64,000 nt of DNA from Synechococcus sp. HJ21-Hayes (GCF_024345835.1 NZ_JAGQBW010000007.1:62001-126000), one strand, 5' to 3'; counted from the stretch's first letter, positions 16,799 to 26,055 are shown. Numbers and translations are program-made. Notes: generated from the sequence alone by a model not told the origin.

Positions 16799-19003
16799 AT
16801 GGCTCAACGCCATCACACTGAGCTGAGTGGCTCGGGCACCGTGAAGGAGCAGCTGGCGGCGCAACGCGAGGAGCAGCAGGCCGCTCTGCTCCGCCTGGCC
16901 CCGCACATCGTGGGCCGCACCCGCCGCGGGGTGGTGGGTAGCAGCCGCTATGCCAAGGCGCTGCGGGAGGCCGTGCGCCATGCCTCCGACGACCGGAACC
17001 GACAGCCGGTGTTGATCTCCGGTGAGCCGGGCTTGGAGAAGGACAACCTCGCAGCCCTGATTCATTTCGGTTCCCCGGATCGCCACCAGCTGCTCGTGCA
17101 GCTCGATGGCGCTCTCCTGCGCCCCGATGGTGCGGAGCTCTTTGGCTCCGCCACCGCCGACGGTGAGGGATCGCTGCTGGACACCCTGGGCAGTGGCTCG
17201 CTGTTGATCGACAAGCTCGACCAGGTGTCAGCGGAGTTGCAACCCGCGCTGCTGCAGCTCGCCCGCAACGGTCGCTGGCAGGCCCCTGGAGCCGATAGCC
17301 ATGAGCGGCAGTTCACAGGCCGGGTGTACTTCACGGCCGAGGCGTCCATGCCCAGCTTCGACCGGGCCTGCACCCTGATCCGTGTGCCGCCCCTGCGGGT
17401 TCGCCGCCAGGACCTGGGCGAATGGCTGCGCTATGGCGTGCGGCAGCGCAGCCGCAAGCTCGGCTGGGATCAGCCGCCGGAGGTGCCCGAGACGGTGGTG
17501 AAGCGGCTGCAGATCTACGACTTCCCCAACAACCTGCGCGAGTTGGAGATGTTGATCTATCGAGCGCTGCAGCAGGCGCGGCGCCAGGCCGATGGTGAGG
17601 CCGCCGGTGGGAGCACTGCGGCAGCGGCGGTGCTCCCCACGGCCCTGCCGGAGGACGTGTTCTGGACGTCCCCCCGCCAGCAGCGCTTCCGCTTCGACAT
17701 CTGGCGCTGGAAGCCGCGCCTGCGGGAGTTGATGCGAGCGCCATGGCTCTGGAACGGGCTGCTGTTCGGCCTGGTGAGCTGGATGTTCGTGCTCGTGAAC
17801 CTGTGGCTGTGGCTGGGTCCCCAGGACCGCGCCCACAACGGCGCCCTCAATCTCTTCTGGGCCTGGTGGTGGCCTTTGATCCTGTTGAGCTTTCCGCTCG
17901 TGGGCCGGCTGTGGTGCTCCTTCTGTCCGTTCATGGTGTGGGGTGAGATCAGTCAGCGGCTGGCTACAGCCCTGGGCTGGCAGCCCGCCCGCTGGCCCCG
18001 TGGCAACACGGACGACTGGGCCTCGCCGCTGCTGGCGGCAGGTTTCGCGGCGATCCTGATCTGGGAGGAAACGGCCAACCTGCTCAACACCGCTTGGCTG
18101 AGCAGCTGTCTGTTGTTGCTGATCACGGCGGGGGCGGTGATCGGTTCGCTGCGCTTTGAGAAACGCTTCTGGTGCCGCTACCTCTGCCCAGTGGGGGGCA
18201 TGAACGGCCTGTTTGCCAAGCTCTCGATCCTGGAGTTGCGGGCCCAAGTGGGCACCTGCAGCGGCAGCTGCAGCTCCTACGCCTGCTTCAAGGGGGGGGC
18301 GGCCGACGGGGAGGGTTTGGCCACTGCAGGGTGCCCACTCGGTACGCACCCTGCCCACCTCAGCGATAACCGCAACTGCGTGCTCTGCCTCACCTGTGCC
18401 CAGGCCTGCCCCCATCGCTCGGTGCAGTTGGCCCTGCGCCCCCCGGCCGCCGATCTGCAGCGTGAGATGGAGGTGCCCCGGGGGGAAGCCGGCCTGTTGC
18501 TGGTGTTGGCGGGCGACCTCTGCCTCCACGGCTGGCAGCGACTGCTGGGTTGGTTGCCTCTGGCCCCTGCCACCCTGGTGGCGGGCCCCCTGCTGCCCCG
18601 GCTGGCCTTTGCCTGCCTAGCCCTGGCGCTGCCATCGGGGTTGTTTCTGCTGACCCGGCCCTTCTTCTCGGCTCCGCGCTTGCGGCGCACCCTCTACGGC
18701 CTGCTGCCGCTGGTGTGGGCCCTGCTGCTGGCTCGTCATCTCCCCATCGGCATGGCGGAAGCGGGCCTCGTGCTACCGGTGAGTGTGGCCCCCCTGGCTC
18801 CGCCTTGGGCCGCCTCACTGCCCCGCTGGAGTGCCGACCCCCATGTGATCGGCTTTTGCCAGAGCGCCGCCGTGCTGCTGGGGTTCAGCGCGGCTGTGGT
18901 GGTGTTGCGCCGGATGTTGCAGACCAATCGGCTGGCTTGGCTGAGTTCCACGGCCCTGGCGCTGCTGCTGGCCCTGGGGGGACGCTGGTTGGTGGCCTTT
19001 TAG
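16799..19003 (+). CDS. sigma-54-activator-like AAA domain fused to membrane 4Fe-4S polyferredoxin
   Basis: 734 residues. Residues 35 to about 265 resemble a sigma-54 activator AAA+ module (VLISGEPGLEKDNLAALIHFGSP, LLIDKLDQVSAELQPALL, FPNNLRELEMLIYRAL), but the Walker A loop is degenerate and the GAFTGA loop that contacts sigma-54 is absent. Membrane helices start near 313. A NapH/NosR-type Fe-S part follows, with WCSFCPFMVWGE near 370, WCRYLCPVGGMNG near 458, a Cys-rich CSGSCSSYACFKGG, and a ferredoxin cluster CVLCLTCAQACPHRS near 527. Four or more further helices end the protein. Role unknown; membrane electron transfer with a nucleotide- or ligand-sensing head is an inference. Confidence 0.85.
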   Translation: MAQRHHTELSGSGTVKEQLAAQREEQQAALLRLAPHIVGRTRRGVVGSSRYAKALREAVRHASDDRNRQPVLISGEPGLEKDNLAALIHFGSPDRHQLLVQLDGALLRPDGAELFGSATADGEGSLLDTLGSGSLLIDKLDQVSAELQPALLQLARNGRWQAPGADSHERQFTGRVYFTAEASMPSFDRACTLIRVPPLRVRRQDLGEWLRYGVRQRSRKLGWDQPPEVPETVVKRLQIYDFPNNLRELEMLIYRALQQARRQADGEAAGGSTAAAAVLPTALPEDVFWTSPRQQRFRFDIWRWKPRLRELMRAPWLWNGLLFGLVSWMFVLVNLWLWLGPQDRAHNGALNLFWAWWWPLILLSFPLVGRLWCSFCPFMVWGEISQRLATALGWQPARWPRGNTDDWASPLLAAGFAAILIWEETANLLNTAWLSSCLLLLITAGAVIGSLRFEKRFWCRYLCPVGGMNGLFAKLSILELRAQVGTCSGSCSSYACFKGGAADGEGLATAGCPLGTHPAHLSDNRNCVLCLTCAQACPHRSVQLALRPPAADLQREMEVPRGEAGLLLVLAGDLCLHGWQRLLGWLPLAPATLVAGPLLPRLAFACLALALPSGLFLLTRPFFSAPRLRRTLYGLLPLVWALLLARHLPIGMAEAGLVLPVSVAPLAPPWAASLPRWSADPHVIGFCQSAAVLLGFSAAVVVLRRMLQTNRLAWLSSTALALLLALGGRWLVAF

Positions 19004-19254
19004 TAGCTGCGGCAGAGGCGCTGGATGTCGCTGCTGCGGTAGAGGCTTTCGCTGGCGCCTGGCGTGGCTTCCGCCAGCTTGTGGGCCTTGGTGAGCAGGT
19101 GTTCGCTGCCGATCCGGTTGGCGATGGCCGCCTTGGCCGGGCCACTGGCGCTGGCCCAGCTCTGGCAGTCGCGGCGGGTGTCAGCGGCCACAGCGGCTGT
19201 GGCCCCGATGCCCGCCAGCAGCAGTGCCACCGGCGTGATGAGGCAGATCCGCAT
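19000..19254 (-). CDS. small exported protein, function unknown
   Basis: 84 residues from ATG 19254. Residues 1-23 are a good signal peptide (MRICLITPVALLLAGIGATA, cleavage near AVA-AD). The mature protein has two cysteines (RRDCQSW and RLCRSY) that could bond, and a charged helix AKAAIANRIGSEHLLTKAHKLAEA. Its TAA shares TTAG (19000-19003) with the TAG of the convergent AAA/Fe-S gene. It ends the coding run below the gamma-glutamylcyclotransferase, 16 nt away. No family recognised. Confidence 0.72.
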   Translation of the reverse strand: MRICLITPVALLLAGIGATAAVAADTRRDCQSWASASGPAKAAIANRIGSEHLLTKAHKLAEATPGASESLYRSSDIQRLCRSY

Positions 19255-19270
19255 GGGCTCTCGGGCTGGC

Positions 19271-19696
19271 TCAGCCTGCTGGTTGACGCCGACCCTGCCA
19301 GATCCCGGAGGTGATGCGGGCCCCATGGCGCACCTGGCGTTGCCGTCCGACATAGACCCACGCCTGGCTCCCATCGACCAGGCGCCAGCTCTGCCGCTCG
19401 TAGAGCCGCGGCACCCCCTCGAAGCGGTCCAGGGCGGCCAGCATTGCCGGGGTCACGGCGTAGAGCTCGCCAGCAATGGTGTCGGCTGGATCGTCGCTGG
19501 CCACGGCCATCGGAAAGGGGCCCAGGTCGTAGAGCCGAGCGCCCGGCAGCAGCGCTTCGCCGCGGTAGGTGCCAGCGGCGATCCAGTGGTGGTTGCGCTC
19601 ACCTCGTTTCAGGCTGCCGTACACGAATACCGGAGCGGTGTCGCTGGGGCTGGCCCCAGGCCAGGGATAATCAGCCGATTCGCCTTGTGCTGCCAT
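19271..19696 (-). CDS. gamma-glutamylcyclotransferase-like protein (AIG2/GGCT fold)
   Basis: About 141 residues from ATG 19696. The fold signature VFVYGSLKRGERNHHWI lies near residues 22-38. AIAGELYAVTPA-like sequence (TIAGELYAVTPAMLAALDRFEG) supplies the catalytic-glutamate region, and YERQSWRLVDGSQAWVYVG the later strand. Members cleave gamma-glutamyl amines or peptides to 5-oxoproline; the substrate here is not predictable. An upstream extension to 19795 lacks family similarity. The start ATG shares its CATG with the ATG of a possible divergent small ORF. Confidence 0.86.
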   Translation of the reverse strand: MAAQGESADYPWPGASPSDTAPVFVYGSLKRGERNHHWIAAGTYRGEALLPGARLYDLGPFPMAVASDDPADTIAGELYAVTPAMLAALDRFEGVPRLYERQSWRLVDGSQAWVYVGRQRQVRHGARITSGIWQGRRQPAG

Positions 19697-19775
19697 GACG
19701 ATTGCCCTGCTGATTGCCCTGGCCGGATCCCTGGTGCTGATGAGTGTGATTGTGCGCCGTCTGGAGCGTTCCTGA
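19695..19775 (+). CDS. possible 26-residue single-helix membrane peptide
   Basis: ATG at 19695 opens a 27-codon frame ending TGA at 19773-19775. It encodes one hydrophobic helix with a basic tail (MTIALLIALAGSLVLMSVIV then RRLERS). The size, inside-positive tail and lack of other use of this space are like the very short thylakoid peptides common in cyanobacteria. It does not match PetL, PetM, PsaM or Psb30 as I remember them. The start codon overlaps the divergent GGCT start on CATG 19694-19697. Chance cannot be excluded at this length. Confidence 0.35.
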   Translation: MTIALLIALAGSLVLMSVIVRRLERS

Positions 19776-19835
19776 ACCAAGGGCTGCCGTTCCATGCCCG
19801 TGCGTGCGCCTGGGTGGATAGTGCGCCTGTTCTTG

Positions 19836-22364
19836 TTAGTTGGCTTCCGCTCGTTCCGCCTCGCGGATCAGCCGTTGCACCCGCTCCAGTAGCGACTCGT
19901 TGCTCATGCGGCTGTTGAGGCGCTCCACCAGCAGCGGAAAGGCCAGGGGGCCGGGCCTGCTGGTGCGCTCCAGCAACCGTTCACTGCCGGCCAGGCGTGT
20001 GAGCACCTCCTCGAGGCGATGGAGCTCCAGCTGCTCCTGCATCACCTCCCGCCGGGCCTGCTCCAGCAGCAGATGCTCCGGCTCATGTTTCGTCAACACA
20101 TCGAACAGCAACGCGGCGCTGATCTGGAGTTGCCCGCCCGTCTTGTTCTGGCCTGGCATGCCCTGGGTCACCAGACCACTCACCTGGGCGATGGCCCGGA
20201 ACCGCCGGCGGCAGAGTTCCGAGAGGTTCACGGCCTGTTCCAGGTCGGCTTTGAGCTGGCTGAGGTCGAACAGATCGTCGCCGTGGAGCTCCAGCAGTTC
20301 ATCAAAGGGGTAGCCCTTGGGGGCCAACAGCTCAAAGCCGTAGTCGTTCACCGACACGGTGATGGTGCTGGGGCGATGGCGGGCCAGGCGCCAGGCCCAG
20401 AGGAAGCCGAGGCCCTCGTGTACAAAGCGCCCTTCCAAGGGAAAGGCGAACAGATGGCTACCCTCGCGGCTGCGGCACACCTCCATCAGCAGCTGGTGCT
20501 GCAGCGGCAGGCGTGAGAGGTTGGCTTGCCGCTGCAGCAGCGGTTTGAGGGCCTGCAGTTCCGGGCTGTCCAGTTCAGCGCTGCCGGCTAGGGCCCGGGC
20601 ACAGCGATCCATCTCCGCTCGCAGGTGCTGGCTGAGCAGGTCGGAGAGGGCCATCTGGCCGCCTGCCCAGGCTGGAACCGTTGCGCTCTTCTTGGCCGTG
20701 GCCCTCACCATGGCGGTCATCTCCCGCAGGCGCACGAACTCCAGTTGGCGGCCCGCGAAGAAGAACACGTCGCCAGGTTTGAGACGGCCGATGAACGCCT
20801 CCTCCACATGGCCGATCACTGCGCCTCGAACGAAGCGCACCGTGACGGAGCGATCGGCCGTGATCGTGCCGATGTTGAAGCGATGCAGCCTCGCGATGGC
20901 CTTGTCGAGCACGCGGTAGCGGAACGGCTCGCCAGCGGCGGCCGGCTCGTCGTCTAGCCGGCAGCGCACCAGCTTGCGGTAGCGCGGGTAGGCCGCCAGG
21001 CATTGGCCGCCGTGTTCGAGAAAGGCCAGGCACCACTGCCATTGCGTGTCTGTGAGCTGGCGGAAACTCCAGCTCCTCCGCACCGCCGTGAGGGCCTCCT
21101 CGGGCAGGAAACCAGGGCCGCAGGCCAGGGTGACCAGGTGCTGCAGTAGCACATCCAGCGGCAGCTGGGGCGGCCGGCGGTGTTCCACCAGCCCTGCGGC
21201 CAACCCCCGCCGCATGGCGCTCAGTTCCAGTAGTTCGAGGGCATTGGTGGGCATGAACAGCACCTGGGAGGTGCCTCCCGGCGTGTGGGCACTGCGTCCC
21301 GCGCGCTGCAGCAGGCGGGCCAGGTTCTTGGCGGAGCCGATCTGCACCACTCGCTCCACGGGTTGAAAATCCACACCCAGATCCAGGGAGCTGGTGCACA
21401 CCACCCAGCGCAGGTCACCGGTCTTCACCTGGGCCTCGATCGCCTCGCGCTCAGCCCGGTCGATGGCGCTGTGGTGCAGGGCGAGGAGCCCCTCCATCTC
21501 GGGGCAGGCGAACCGCAGGCACTGGTGCCAGCGCTCGGCCTGGTTGCGGGTGTTGGTGAACAGCAGGGTGCTCACCGCCGGATCCAGGCCGGCCACCAGC
21601 TGTTCGTACATGCGCAGTCCGAGGTGGCCGCCCCAGGGGAAGCCATCGATTGAGTCGGGCAGCAGGCTGCGGATCGCCGTGGTGCGCTGGATGTCGGCGG
21701 TGACGATGCGCGGTTCTGGGCTGGTCGCCGCCGCGGCACCCACGCCCACTGCCGCTTGCGCCGCCTCGTTGAGGTTGCCGATCGTGGCGCTGATCGCCCA
21801 GGTGCGCAGTCCCGGCCGCAACTGTCGCAGCCAGCTCAGGCAGAGCTCGGCCTGCACGCCGCGCTTGCTGCCCATCAGCTCATGCCACTCATCGATGACC
21901 ACGGCCTGCAGCGCGCCGAATAGCTCTGGTGCCTTGGGATTGGCAAGCAGCAGGCTCAGGGATTCGGGGGTGGTGATCAGGATCTGGGGCGGGGTGCGCA
22001 GCTGTTTGCTGCGCTCGTGGCTGCTGGTGTCGCCGTTGCGGATGGCCACCCGCAGCGGCCAGCCCATGGCGCTGATGGGTTGCTCGATCGCCAGGGCCAG
22101 ATCGCGGCTCAGGGCCCGCAGGGGGGTGAGCACCAGCAACCGCAGGCCATGCGCCGCCTTGGCTTGGCTCTCCTGCCCCGGCTGAGCCGCCAGCATCTCG
22201 GCGATGGGGCCCATCACCGCGGCATAGGTTTTCCCAGACCCCGTGGGCACCTGCAGCAGGCCGCTCTCCCCAGCGAGATAGGCCTGCCAGCACTGGCGCT
22301 GGAACGGCATCGGGATCCAGCCTTGCAGGCGAAACCAGGCCTCGATCGGCGCCAGCACGGTCAA
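19836..22364 (-). CDS. ligase-associated Lhr-like DEXH-box DNA helicase
   Basis: 842 residues, a superfamily 2 helicase of the ligase-associated DNA-damage-response type. Walker A is VPTGSGKTYAAVMG near residues 39-52 and the DEWH Walker B is VIDEWHELMGSKRG near 157-170. Motif III is AISATIGNLNEA near 192, and the C-terminal RecA motifs include LLQRAGRSAHTPGGTSQVLF near 355-374. An extended Lhr-core region follows. Translation is coupled to the ligase through a 4-nt ATGA overlap at 22361-22364. It probably unwinds or remodels damaged DNA for its partners. Confidence 0.95.
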   Translation of the reverse strand: MTVLAPIEAWFRLQGWIPMPFQRQCWQAYLAGESGLLQVPTGSGKTYAAVMGPIAEMLAAQPGQESQAKAAHGLRLLVLTPLRALSRDLALAIEQPISAMGWPLRVAIRNGDTSSHERSKQLRTPPQILITTPESLSLLLANPKAPELFGALQAVVIDEWHELMGSKRGVQAELCLSWLRQLRPGLRTWAISATIGNLNEAAQAAVGVGAAAATSPEPRIVTADIQRTTAIRSLLPDSIDGFPWGGHLGLRMYEQLVAGLDPAVSTLLFTNTRNQAERWHQCLRFACPEMEGLLALHHSAIDRAEREAIEAQVKTGDLRWVVCTSSLDLGVDFQPVERVVQIGSAKNLARLLQRAGRSAHTPGGTSQVLFMPTNALELLELSAMRRGLAAGLVEHRRPPQLPLDVLLQHLVTLACGPGFLPEEALTAVRRSWSFRQLTDTQWQWCLAFLEHGGQCLAAYPRYRKLVRCRLDDEPAAAGEPFRYRVLDKAIARLHRFNIGTITADRSVTVRFVRGAVIGHVEEAFIGRLKPGDVFFFAGRQLEFVRLREMTAMVRATAKKSATVPAWAGGQMALSDLLSQHLRAEMDRCARALAGSAELDSPELQALKPLLQRQANLSRLPLQHQLLMEVCRSREGSHLFAFPLEGRFVHEGLGFLWAWRLARHRPSTITVSVNDYGFELLAPKGYPFDELLELHGDDLFDLSQLKADLEQAVNLSELCRRRFRAIAQVSGLVTQGMPGQNKTGGQLQISAALLFDVLTKHEPEHLLLEQARREVMQEQLELHRLEEVLTRLAGSERLLERTSRPGPLAFPLLVERLNSRMSNESLLERVQRLIREAERAEAN

Positions 22365-23995
22365 GGCCGTACCTCCATCAGGGCGAGGGCCGAAGCGAGG
22401 CTGTCGGCCTCGGCGGCGGGCTTGTCGCGGCGCCAGCGGCTGATCCGGGGGAAGCGCACGGCAATCCCGCTCTTGTGGCGCTTGGAGGCTTGCAGGCCCT
22501 CAAAGGCCAACTCGAACACCTGCAGCGGCTCCACCGACCGAACCGGCCCGAACCGCTCGCGGGTATGGGCGCGGATCCAGCGGTCGAGTTCGCGAATCTC
22601 GCCATCGTCGAGGCCGGAGTAGGCCTTGGCGAAGGTCACCAACTCGCCGGCGTCATTCCAGAGTCCAAAGCTGTAATCGGTGTAGAGGTTTGCCCGCTTC
22701 CCGCTCCCGGCCTGGGCATAGAGCAGCACCGCATCCAGTTTCAGGGGCTCCAGTTTGTGCTTCCACCAGTGGCCCCGTCGCCGGCCCGCTAAGTAGGGGG
22801 AGTTCAGGGCCTTGAGCATCAGGCCTTCGGCCTTGCTGTGGCGGGCCTGTAGGCGCAGTGGTTCCAGCCCCTGCCAGTCGCTCAGGGCTTGGCAGGGGGA
22901 GAGCCGCAAGCGGCTCTGCAGCTCGGCGGGGGCTGTGGCGCTCCAGTGCTGATGTAGCTGCTCCAGCCACAGTCGCCGCTCCCTCAGGGGGTAGGTGCGC
23001 ACATCGACGCCCTTGCGCTCCAGCAGGTCGTAGGCCACAAAGGCGGCCGGGCACTCCCGCTGCAGGGCCTTGCTGGGCGCCTTGCGGCCCAGCCGCCGCT
23101 GCAGGTTGGCGAAGGGTTCAGGGGCCTCAGCCTCCGGATGCCACACCACCACTTCGCCGTCGAGCACGGTGCCCTGGGGAAGGCTGGAGGCCAGGTTGAT
23201 CAGCTCGGGGAAGGCCTCGTTGATCAACTCCTCTCCACGGCTCCACAGGCTGGATCCTGCGCTCCGCTGGATCAGTTGGCCCCGGATTCCGTCCCACTTC
23301 CACTCCAGTTGCCAGTCGGACGGCGCGGTGTCGGCCAGCTGCCCAGGCTCCAGGGGGCTGGCCAGAAAAAATGGATAGGGCCGCCCCGACAGCTCCTCGC
23401 CCTCCCCCGCCGGCGCGATCAGGCCCTGGAAGGCCGCGGCGGAGGGTTCGAACCCTCCCATCAGTCGGTGGGCCAGCAGGGCTTCATCCAGCCCGGCGCT
23501 GCGGGCCAGGCCACGGGTCACCAGACCGGTGGAGACGCCCACCCGAAAGCCGCCACTGAGCAGCTTGTTCACCAGCAGCAGTTCGCCGGCGGTCAGGGTG
23601 GCCCAGCAGTGGCGCACGGCCTCAGCCTGGGCGGTGGGCTCCAGGGCGGCGAGATGGGGGAGCCGTTTGGCCATCCAGATTTCGAGGGAATCGGCCTCGT
23701 TCGTGGCCTGCGGCGCTGGATGGGGCCAGAGCAGTGCCACGGTTTCGGCGGAATCGCCCACCTGGCTGTGGCAGGCCTCGAACAGCCAGTCGGGCAGCGC
23801 CGTGGCTTCCTGGCAGATCTCCCGCAACCGGCGGCCGCTGATCAGTCGCCGCCGCCGTTTGCCCAGCAGTAGGGCCAGGGCCCAGGCGGCATCGCCCGGG
23901 GGCACGGAACGGAAATAGTGCTCCAGCCGCTCCACCTTGGCGTTGGTGCTGGTGGTGCGGTCCAGGTCGTCGAACAGCGCTGCAAAGTGCCTCAA
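22361..23995 (-). CDS. ATP-dependent DNA ligase, ligase-associated repair set
   Basis: 544 residues. An N-terminal helical DNA-binding domain fills about 1-200. The adenylation domain contains the KxDG nucleophile motif as LEWKWDGIRGQLI near 229-241, motif III as LDGEVVVWH near 277, motif IV around SKAEGLMLKALNSPY near 388, and motif V as WWKHKLEPLKLDAVLLY near 412. The C-terminal OB domain ends near VRFPRISRWRRDKPA. It is a second ligase type beside the housekeeping NAD-dependent enzyme expected elsewhere. It overlaps its neighbours by 4 nt on both sides, in one operon with the exonuclease and helicase. Confidence 0.95.
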   Translation of the reverse strand: MRHFAALFDDLDRTTSTNAKVERLEHYFRSVPPGDAAWALALLLGKRRRRLISGRRLREICQEATALPDWLFEACHSQVGDSAETVALLWPHPAPQATNEADSLEIWMAKRLPHLAALEPTAQAEAVRHCWATLTAGELLLVNKLLSGGFRVGVSTGLVTRGLARSAGLDEALLAHRLMGGFEPSAAAFQGLIAPAGEGEELSGRPYPFFLASPLEPGQLADTAPSDWQLEWKWDGIRGQLIQRSAGSSLWSRGEELINEAFPELINLASSLPQGTVLDGEVVVWHPEAEAPEPFANLQRRLGRKAPSKALQRECPAAFVAYDLLERKGVDVRTYPLRERRLWLEQLHQHWSATAPAELQSRLRLSPCQALSDWQGLEPLRLQARHSKAEGLMLKALNSPYLAGRRRGHWWKHKLEPLKLDAVLLYAQAGSGKRANLYTDYSFGLWNDAGELVTFAKAYSGLDDGEIRELDRWIRAHTRERFGPVRSVEPLQVFELAFEGLQASKRHKSGIAVRFPRISRWRRDKPAAEADSLASALALMEVRP

Positions 23996-25026
23996 GATGG
24001 TTCCGCCTGCTCCTCATTGCCGCTGCGTTCGGCTTCGAAGTGCCCGGCCAGGGGCGCAGCGCTGATGCCTTCTACCTCCCGCAGGTAGCGAGCGAGCACG
24101 TCGCTTTGGCCGTGGGTCACATACACCTGCTGGGCGCGGCTCTGCTGCACCGTGCGGACCAGTCCTCCCCAGTCGGCATGGTCGCTGAGCACAAAACCGC
24201 GCCCGTAGCCCCGGCGCCGCCGCGCGCCGCGCACAGCCATCCAGCCACTCACGAAGGCCGTTTGGGCGCCGGCCAGCTGGCGCATGCCCGTGCCGCGCTG
24301 GGCCGCTGGCGGAGCGATCAGCAACCGGCCCGCCAGGGAGGCCCCGCGGGGCAGGCTGCCCAGGGGCACCGTTGGCGGCATGGCGACCCCCGCCTCTCGG
24401 TAGCTGGCCATCAAGTTGTGCACGGCGCCATGCAGCAGCACCTCATGCTCCACGCCGATGGCGGCCAGTTCCGCCAGTAGCCGCTGGGCCTTGCCGAAGG
24501 CATAGGCAAACAGCACCGATGGGCGGTCGGGCGCCTGCTGCCACCAGGTCTGGATCTGGCGGGCCACCTCGGTGCCGCTCTGCCAGCGGTAGATCGGCAA
24601 TCCAAAGGTGGCCTCGGTGATGAACACATCGGCTGTCACGGGCTCAAAGGGGGTGCAGCTGGGGTCGGGGCAGCGCTTGTAGTCGCCGCTCACCAGCCAG
24701 CTTTCAGCGCCGGCCTCGAGCCGGATCTGGGCGCTACCCAGCACATGGCCGGCCGAATGGAACGACACGCGGGCGTCGCCGATGCCCAGCACCTGCCCGT
24801 AGTCCACCGGCAGCAGGCGGATGTCCTGGCCCAGGCGTTGGCGCAGGATGCCTTCACTGCTGGCAATGGCCCAGTACTCGCCGCAGCCGGCACGGGCGTG
24901 GTCGGCATGGGCGTGGGTGATCAGGGCGCGCGGTACCGGCCGCCATGGGTCGATCCAGGCCTGCGCAGCGCGGCAGTAGAGGCCCTGGGGGGTGAGCGTG
25001 AGGAGGCCGTCGGCGGGAAGGGGCAT
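23992..25026 (-). CDS. ligase-associated DNA exonuclease (MBL/beta-CASP fold)
   Basis: 344 residues. The metallo-beta-lactamase HxHxDH motif is ITHAHADHARAGCGEY near residues 36-51. FHSAGHVLGSAQIRLE near 92-107 provides the next histidine, WLVSGDYKRCPDPSC near 113 the aspartate, and FVLSDHADWGGLVRTV near 278 plus VYVTHGQ near 299 the beta-CASP histidines. The family resembles SNM1/Artemis nucleases and occurs with the ligase and helicase that follow. The ATG at 25026 lies 9 nt after nadA, so nadA may be cotranscribed with this set. Confidence 0.93.
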   Translation of the reverse strand: MPLPADGLLTLTPQGLYCRAAQAWIDPWRPVPRALITHAHADHARAGCGEYWAIASSEGILRQRLGQDIRLLPVDYGQVLGIGDARVSFHSAGHVLGSAQIRLEAGAESWLVSGDYKRCPDPSCTPFEPVTADVFITEATFGLPIYRWQSGTEVARQIQTWWQQAPDRPSVLFAYAFGKAQRLLAELAAIGVEHEVLLHGAVHNLMASYREAGVAMPPTVPLGSLPRGASLAGRLLIAPPAAQRGTGMRQLAGAQTAFVSGWMAVRGARRRRGYGRGFVLSDHADWGGLVRTVQQSRAQQVYVTHGQSDVLARYLREVEGISAAPLAGHFEAERSGNEEQAEPS

Positions 25027-25035
25027 GGCCCCGCT

Positions 25036-26040
25036 TCAGCGGCTCATCTCCAGCATCTTCTGGATCGGCAGCAGCGCCCGCTGGCGCATGGCCTCATCCA
25101 GTTCGATCGCCGGGGCCATGCCGTGGAGGCACTGCCATAACTTCTCGAGGGTGTTCAGCCGCATGTAAGGGCAGGCATTGCAGCTGCAGCCATCGGCACC
25201 CGGCACCTCGAAGAACTGCTTGTGGGGCACGGCCTTGCGCATCTGGTGCAGGATCCCTGGTTCGGTGAGCACGATGAAGCTCTCGGCGGCGCTGGCCTCG
25301 GCCCGGTGCAGCAATTTGCTGGTGGAGCCGATGAAATCGGCCAGGTCCAGCAGGTGCTGTTGGCACTCCGGGTGGGCCAGAACCTCGGCTCCGGGATGTT
25401 CGAGCTTGAGCTGCAACAGGGCCTGCTCGCTGAAGGTTTCATGCACGATGCAGCTGCCAGGCCAGAGGGTGAGCTCCCGGCCGCTCTGGCGTTGCACCCA
25501 GCGGCCCAGGTTCTGATCGGGGGCGAACAGGATCGGTCGATCGGCCGGCAGCTGCTGCACCAGATCCACGGCGTTGCTACTGGTGCAGATCAGGTCGCTT
25601 TGGGCCTTCACCGCGGCCGAGCAGTTGATGTAACTCACCACCAAGTGGTCGGGATGGGCCTCCCGGAAGCTGGCGAAGGCATCGGCGGGGCAGGCGTCCG
25701 CCAGGGTGCAGCCCGCCTCGAGATCCGGCAGCAGCACCGTTTTGTTCGGGCTCAGGATCTTGGCGGTCTCGGCCATGAAGTGAACGCCGCAGAACACGAT
25801 CACCTCCGCATCGGTGGCGGCGGCCTTGCGGGATAGCTCGAGGGAATCGCCGATGAAGTCGGCGATGTCCTGAATGGCGGGGTCCTGGTAGTAGTGCGCC
25901 AGGATCACGGCCTTGCGCTCCTGCTTCAGCGCAGAAATGGCCGCCGGTAGCTCGGCATGGGGCGGGCATGAGCCAGTGGCAGGGTTTCCGCTGCTGCCCT
26001 GGGCACCTAACGCTGTGTTCTGAGCAGCCGCGAAAACCAA
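25036..26040 (-). CDS. nadA: quinolinate synthase
   Basis: Condenses iminoaspartate and dihydroxyacetone phosphate to quinolinate for NAD synthesis, using a 4Fe-4S cluster. The 334-residue length is normal. Present are [25 protein letters not shown] near 45-69, [19 protein letters not shown] near 82, [17 protein letters not shown] near 105, and the C-terminal cluster ligand region [14 protein letters not shown] near 284. The cluster cysteines expected of NadA are visible. The only upstream start is TTG at 26040, since no in-frame ATG precedes the conserved core; a slightly internal start is possible. Confidence 0.95.
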   Translation of the reverse strand: MVFAAAQNTALGAQGSSGNPATGSCPPHAELPAAISALKQERKAVILAHYYQDPAIQDIADFIGDSLELSRKAAATDAEVIVFCGVHFMAETAKILSPNKTVLLPDLEAGCTLADACPADAFASFREAHPDHLVVSYINCSAAVKAQSDLICTSSNAVDLVQQLPADRPILFAPDQNLGRWVQRQSGRELTLWPGSCIVHETFSEQALLQLKLEHPGAEVLAHPECQQHLLDLADFIGSTSKLLHRAEASAAESFIVLTEPGILHQMRKAVPHKQFFEVPGADGCSCNACPYMRLNTLEKLWQCLHGMAPAIELDEAMRQRALLPIQKMLEMSR

Positions 26041-26055
26041 CCGAATCCTCAGCTA

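Noticed and set aside
17228-18529. 433-codon open frame antisense to the AAA/polyferredoxin gene
   Set aside because: Gln/Pro-rich shadow sequence without a family; the plus-strand cysteine clusters are clearly real.
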